A stretch of DNA of 64,000 bases from Flavobacterium sp. ALJ2. Its GTDB lineage: Bacteria; Bacteroidota; Bacteroidia; Flavobacteriales; Flavobacteriaceae. A program made the translations under genes and the position numbers. Below the pieces are notes generated by a model that saw nothing but the letters and a program-made list of their open reading frames with translations, searched no databases and was not told the origin of the DNA. The DNA lies in NCBI RefSeq assembly GCF_015594725.1, contig NZ_JADNRC010000016.1, positions 1 through 64,000 of the forward strand. The letters are read 5' to 3'. Positions 60,213-64,000 of this stretch are shown here, piece by piece (the first letter of the stretch is position 1; each line of letters starts with the position of its first letter).

Positions 60213-62594
60213 ATGAGTGTACAAAATTGTTTTCATTGCGGTTTAATTATTCCCAAAAATGAAGTAATTGTTTTTGATGAAAAAGAATTTTGTTGTAGTG
60301 GATGTAAAACAGTTTATGAGATTTTTAGTTTAAATGGCCTGACTTGTTATTATGATTTTGAGAAGTCTCCAGGAGCAACGCCTCAAGATATTCAAGGTAA
60401 ATATGATTTTCTGGATAATGAAAGTATTCAACTTAAATTATTAGAATTTCAGGAAGATACCACAGCAATAGTTTCATTGAATATTCCTCATATTCATTGC
60501 AGTTCATGTATTTGGATTTTAGAAAACTTAAGTCGTCTCAAACCTGGAATTAGCGCTTCACAAGTTAATTTTCCAGAAAAGAAAGTTAGGATTACCTATA
60601 ACTCCGAAAAAATCACTCTTAAAGATATTGCTTATGCATTAAGCTCGATAGGGTATGAACCCTATATAAGTCTAGAGAATTATGAGGCTGGAAAGAATAA
60701 TGTGGATAGAAGTTTGACATACAAACTAGGAGTCGCTTTCTTTTGTTTTGGAAACATTATGTTGCTTTCTTTTCCTGAATATTTTGAAGTAAAAGAGTTT
60801 TGGTTAGATAATTACAAGCCCTTCTTTCGATGGCTGATATTAATTCTGGCTATGCCAAGCTTTATATACTCAGCAAGCGGTTACTATGTCTCAGCTTATA
60901 AGAGTATAAAAAGCAAAATGCTAAATATTGATATTCCTATTGCGCTAGGAATCATCGTAATGTTTATACGAAGTACTTTTGATATTGTCATGGATTATGG
61001 TCCTGGTTTTTTTGACAGCTTAACAGGATTAATTTTCTTTATGTTGTTAGGAAAAATGTTTCAAATCAAGACCTATAGTTTTTTAAGTTTCGAGAGAGAT
61101 TTTAAGTCCTATTTTCCAATTGCAGTAACTCGAATAAATCCCAATACCCCAGAGGAAAGTATTCCTATTTATGATATTGATAAAGGAGATCGGCTATTAA
61201 TTAGAAATCAGGAATTAATACCCGTTGATGGGATTTTGATAAGTGAGCAAGCTGAAATTGATTATAGTTTTGTAACTGGTGAAGCAGTTCCTATTACCAA
61301 AAAATCAGGAGATAAAGTTTTTGCTGGAGGCAAGCAAATAGGTAAAGTGATAGAAATGGAGGTACTTCATACTGTTTCTCAAAGTTACTTAACGCAGTTG
61401 TGGGGAAATGATATTTTCCAGAAAGATGTTCAGCAAAAACATAAAACGATAACCGATGCAATAAGCCGTTATTTTACACCAATTTTATTGTTAATTGCTT
61501 TTGCAGGTTTTGGTTATTGGATATTTATTGATGCCAATACAGCTTTTAATGTCTTTACAGCAGTACTCATTGTAGCTTGTCCGTGTGCGTTAGCATTAAC
61601 AGCACCATTTACATTTGGTAATATTTTGAGAATTTTAGGAAAGCAGAAGTTCTATTTAAAAAATGCTTTGGTTATAGAACAGCTTGCTAAAGTTGACACG
61701 TTGGTTTTTGATAAAACAGGAACGATTACAACCAATAAAAAATCGAATATTATCTACGAAGGAAAGCCTATTTCTGATAATAATCTTGTTATGTTAAAAA
61801 ATGTACTTCGAGCTTCAAATCACCCTTTGAGCCGGATGTTATATGATTCATTACCAGATTCTTCCCGAATAAAATTAGATGATTTTAAAGAAATAACAGG
61901 AAAGGGGATTTTGGCAGTAATCCAAAATCACCAGTTTCAAATAGGATCATTTACTTTCGTTGCAGGTCAGGAAGAAAATTTAATTCAGCAAACATCACTT
62001 CATATAAAAATAGATGAGGTTTATTATGGAAAATATATATTCAATAATCAATATAGAGAAGGCTTAGAGGATTTATTTAAAGAATTGAGCTTGAAGTATA
62101 AGATTAAAGTACTCTCTGGTGATAACGATGGAGAACGAGAGACTTTAGAAAAACTTTTACCTAAAGGGACTGAGCTTGTTTTTAACCAAAAACCAGAGCA
62201 AAAGTTAATATTTATTAAACAGTTACAAGAGCAGGGGCATAATGTAATGATGATTGGTGATGGATTAAATGATGCGGGTGCATTGGCGCAAAGTAATGTT
62301 GGAGTTTCTATTTCGGAGAATGTCAATGTTTTTTCACCTGCTTGTGATGCTATTTTGGATGCAACTGAGTTTAAGCACCTGAGCTATTTCTTAAAACTTT
62401 CTAAAAATGCCATCAAGATTATTAAAATGAGTTTTGTTTTGTCACTACTTTACAATGTAGTAGGACTGTCTTTTGCTATTACTGGAAATTTACTTCCTCT
62501 GGTTGCAGCTATCATAATGCCTTTGAGTACGATTACAATAGTAAGTTTTGTAACGCTAGCATCTAACTATTTCAGCAGGAGTAGTTTAAAGTGA
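60213..62594 (+). CDS. ccoI: Copper-translocating P-type ATPase for cbb3 oxidase
   Basis: A 793-residue P1B-type ATPase of the FixI/CcoI type, which supplies copper for cytochrome cbb3 assembly. The N-terminus has a Cys-rich metal site (CFHCG at 6-10, CCSGCK at about 27-32) and an HMA domain with CSSC (about 95). Then come eight membrane helices, TGEAVP, the CPCALAL motif (about 456), DKTGT (about 497, phosphorylated Asp) and GDGLNDAGAL (about 680). The neighbours ccoS and ccoN support the role. Confidence 0.93.
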   Translation: MSVQNCFHCGLIIPKNEVIVFDEKEFCCSGCKTVYEIFSLNGLTCYYDFEKSPGATPQDIQGKYDFLDNESIQLKLLEFQEDTTAIVSLNIPHIHCSSCIWILENLSRLKPGISASQVNFPEKKVRITYNSEKITLKDIAYALSSIGYEPYISLENYEAGKNNVDRSLTYKLGVAFFCFGNIMLLSFPEYFEVKEFWLDNYKPFFRWLILILAMPSFIYSASGYYVSAYKSIKSKMLNIDIPIALGIIVMFIRSTFDIVMDYGPGFFDSLTGLIFFMLLGKMFQIKTYSFLSFERDFKSYFPIAVTRINPNTPEESIPIYDIDKGDRLLIRNQELIPVDGILISEQAEIDYSFVTGEAVPITKKSGDKVFAGGKQIGKVIEMEVLHTVSQSYLTQLWGNDIFQKDVQQKHKTITDAISRYFTPILLLIAFAGFGYWIFIDANTAFNVFTAVLIVACPCALALTAPFTFGNILRILGKQKFYLKNALVIEQLAKVDTLVFDKTGTITTNKKSNIIYEGKPISDNNLVMLKNVLRASNHPLSRMLYDSLPDSSRIKLDDFKEITGKGILAVIQNHQFQIGSFTFVAGQEENLIQQTSLHIKIDEVYYGKYIFNNQYREGLEDLFKELSLKYKIKVLSGDNDGERETLEKLLPKGTELVFNQKPEQKLIFIKQLQEQGHNVMMIGDGLNDAGALAQSNVGVSISENVNVFSPACDAILDATEFKHLSYFLKLSKNAIKIIKMSFVLSLLYNVVGLSFAITGNLLPLVAAIIMPLSTITIVSFVTLASNYFSRSSLK

Positions 62595-62649
62595 TTATAA
62601 ATAATTTAAGTATTTTTTTTTCATAATTTTAACATATACTGGCAGAGCA

Positions 62650-62692
62650 TGATAAATGTCATATTTTAAAACGATGCTTAAAAGTAATTTTG
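62650..62692 (+). promoter_or_regulatory. Crp/Fnr-type promoter of ccoS-ccoN
   Basis: TGATAAATGTCA (62650-62661) precedes TAATTTTG (62685-62692) by 35 nt between first bases. The same palindrome precedes ccoI. The leader to the ccoS ATG is about 15 nt. Confidence 0.7.
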
Positions 62693-62714
62693 TAGAACTT
62701 AAATGTCATAAGGT

Positions 62715-62927
62715 ATGAGCGTTATTTACTTATTAATTTCCGTTAGTATTATCATTGCGATTGGCTTTTTTATAGCCTTCGTAGTTGCTGTAAAAACAGG
62801 GCAGTACGACGATGATTATACCCCTTCAGTTAGAATGCTTTTTGATGACGAAATCAAAAAAGTTCCCAACGATAAAATAAAAACTCCCAACAATAAAATA
62901 AAAATAACCACAGAAAAACAAATCTAG
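62715..62927 (+). CDS. ccoS: cbb3-type oxidase assembly protein CcoS
   Basis: A 70-residue protein with one transmembrane helix (about 3-26) and the CcoS signature after it (KTGQYDD, TPSVRMLFDDE). The tail has a small internal repeat (VPNDKIK, TPNNKIK). It is needed for insertion of copper into cytochrome cbb3. It lies 3 nt upstream of ccoN and after ccoI. Confidence 0.92.
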   Translation: MSVIYLLISVSIIIAIGFFIAFVVAVKTGQYDDDYTPSVRMLFDDEIKKVPNDKIKTPNNKIKITTEKQI

Positions 62928-62930
62928 ATT

Positions 62931-64000
62931 ATGGAAATGCAACAATTTTATTACGACAACAAAATTGTAAAGAAATTTATCTATGCCACCATTCTTTTTG
63001 GTGTAGTAGGAATGCTGGTCGGCCTTACATTGGCTGTCATGTACCTCTTTCCTAACATTACCGACGGAATCTCATGGTTAAGCTACGGACGATTAAGACC
63101 TTTACATACCAATGCAGTTATTTTTGCCTTTGTAGGAAATGCATTCTTTGCAGGGATGTATTATTCTTTGCAGCGACTCTTAAAAGCTAGAATGTTTAGT
63201 GACTTTTTAAGTAGCCTACACTTCTGGGGATGGCAATTAATTATTGTTGCGGCAGCTATTACCTTGCCTTTAGGGTATACCTCATCAAAAGAATATGCCG
63301 AATTAGAATGGCCAATAGATATTGCTATCACTTTAATTTGGGTAGTAATGGGTATCAATATGATTGGGACTATTTTACGCCGTAGAGAGCGTCATTTGTA
63401 TGTTGCTATTTGGTTCTATTTAGCCACATTTGTGACTGTTGCAGTATTACATATTTTTAATAATATAGAAATACCAGTTTCGGCAATGAAAAGTTATTCT
63501 GTTTACGCAGGAGTTCAGGATGCGTTGGTACAATGGTGGTATGGTCATAATGCAGTTGCCTTTTTCTTAACAACTCCTTTTTTAGGTTTGATGTATTATT
63601 TTGTACCTAAAATTGCTAATCGTCCAGTGTATTCTTATCGATTATCGATTATACATTTTTGGTCATTAATTTTTATATACATCTGGGCTGGTCCTCACCA
63701 TTTATTATATTCAGCATTACCAAACTGGGCACAAAATTTAGGAGTTGCTTTCTCTATTATGTTGCTTGCTCCATCATGGGGAGGGATGATCAATGGACTT
63801 TTAACATTAAGAGGTGCATGGGATAAAGTTCGTGAAGAACCGGTTTTGAAATTCTTCGTTGTAGCAATTACAGGTTATGGTATGGCAACTTTTGAAGGGC
63901 CAATGCTTTCTTTTAAAAATGTAAATGCTATTGCGCATTATACAGATTGGATTATTGCTCACGTACACGTTGGTGCATTAGCGTGGAATGGTTTTATGAC
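62931..64000 (+). CDS. ccoN: cbb3-type cytochrome oxidase catalytic subunit (cut by window end)
   Basis: The frame is open from ATG 62931 (MEMQQFYYDNKIVKKFIYAT) to the last base, about 356 codons. It has many membrane helices and heme/copper ligands of the cbb3 subunit I: LRPLHTNAVIFAF (about residues 53-65), YGHNAVAFFL (about 204-213) and WAGPHHLLYSALP (about 255-267), typical of the high-affinity terminal oxidase used at low oxygen. In many Bacteroidota ccoN and ccoO are fused, which the cut prevents me from testing. Confidence 0.93.
   Translation, partial: MEMQQFYYDNKIVKKFIYATILFGVVGMLVGLTLAVMYLFPNITDGISWLSYGRLRPLHTNAVIFAFVGNAFFAGMYYSLQRLLKARMFSDFLSSLHFWGWQLIIVAAAITLPLGYTSSKEYAELEWPIDIAITLIWVVMGINMIGTILRRRERHLYVAIWFYLATFVTVAVLHIFNNIEIPVSAMKSYSVYAGVQDALVQWWYGHNAVAFFLTTPFLGLMYYFVPKIANRPVYSYRLSIIHFWSLIFIYIWAGPHHLLYSALPNWAQNLGVAFSIMLLAPSWGGMINGLLTLRGAWDKVREEPVLKFFVVAITGYGMATFEGPMLSFKNVNAIAHYTDWIIAHVHVGALAWNGFM

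Overview
The window looks like chromosomal DNA of a Flavobacterium or close relative (Flavobacteriaceae, Bacteroidota). It is AT-rich, start codons mostly lack Shine-Dalgarno sequences, and promoters match the Bacteroidota -7 element TAnnTTTG. Many genes belong to families typical of flavobacteria: DUF6048/DUF6452 beside rlmD, DUF6095, DUF5606, a PAAR-Rhs effector with VgrG, and a CcoI-CcoS-CcoN block. I saw no rRNA, tRNA or CRISPR array.

Region 1 (1-14.2 kb) is an accessory type VI secretion effector island on the + strand. It starts with decaying lipoprotein and metallopeptidase cassettes. Next come VgrG, a 449-residue protein of unknown function, and a 1380-residue PAAR-Rhs protein with a small C-terminal toxin and its probable immunity gene. 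Behind these lies a graveyard of orphan Rhs tips and immunity genes. It includes a 374-bp exact copy of the Rhs core, a papain-like tip and its broken paralogue, inter-cassette repeats, and a last Rhs scar abutting terC. Frameshifts and stops concentrate here.

Region 2 (14.2-33.7 kb) is mostly housekeeping: terC, murQ, a ZIP transporter, RNA methyltransferases including rlmD, cysM-cysE, an Smr protein, cysteine desulfurase and YrdC/Sua5. It also holds a toxin-antitoxin pair whose ParE-like toxin carries an early stop codon.

Region 3 (32.7-48.4 kb) makes surface polysaccharide and LPS. A VioA/PglE-type sugar aminotransferase stands next to a tight operon encoding an acyl carrier protein, two KAS III enzymes, an SDR, a Rieske oxygenase and a NeuD/PglD-type N-acyltransferase. 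I infer a dedicated route to an unusual hydroxylated short acyl group that is amide-linked to a 4-amino sugar. Glycosyltransferases (one split by an in-frame stop), a WaaP-like kinase, a heptosyltransferase-like GT9 and a polysaccharide deacetylase follow.

Region 4 (48.5-64 kb) holds dapD, a PAS protein, an LtaS-like sulfatase-fold protein, ruvX, mqo, a FUSC protein, def, mazG, a Crp/Fnr regulator, a copper P-type ATPase (ccoI), ccoS and the start of ccoN. Four promoters here share a TGA-N6-TCA palindrome starting exactly 35 nt before the -7 element. They precede the PAS gene, ccoI, ccoS-ccoN and an ORF-free stretch that ends in a terminator. I infer one low-oxygen Crp/Fnr regulon that includes a previously unannotated small RNA at about 52.57-52.74 kb.
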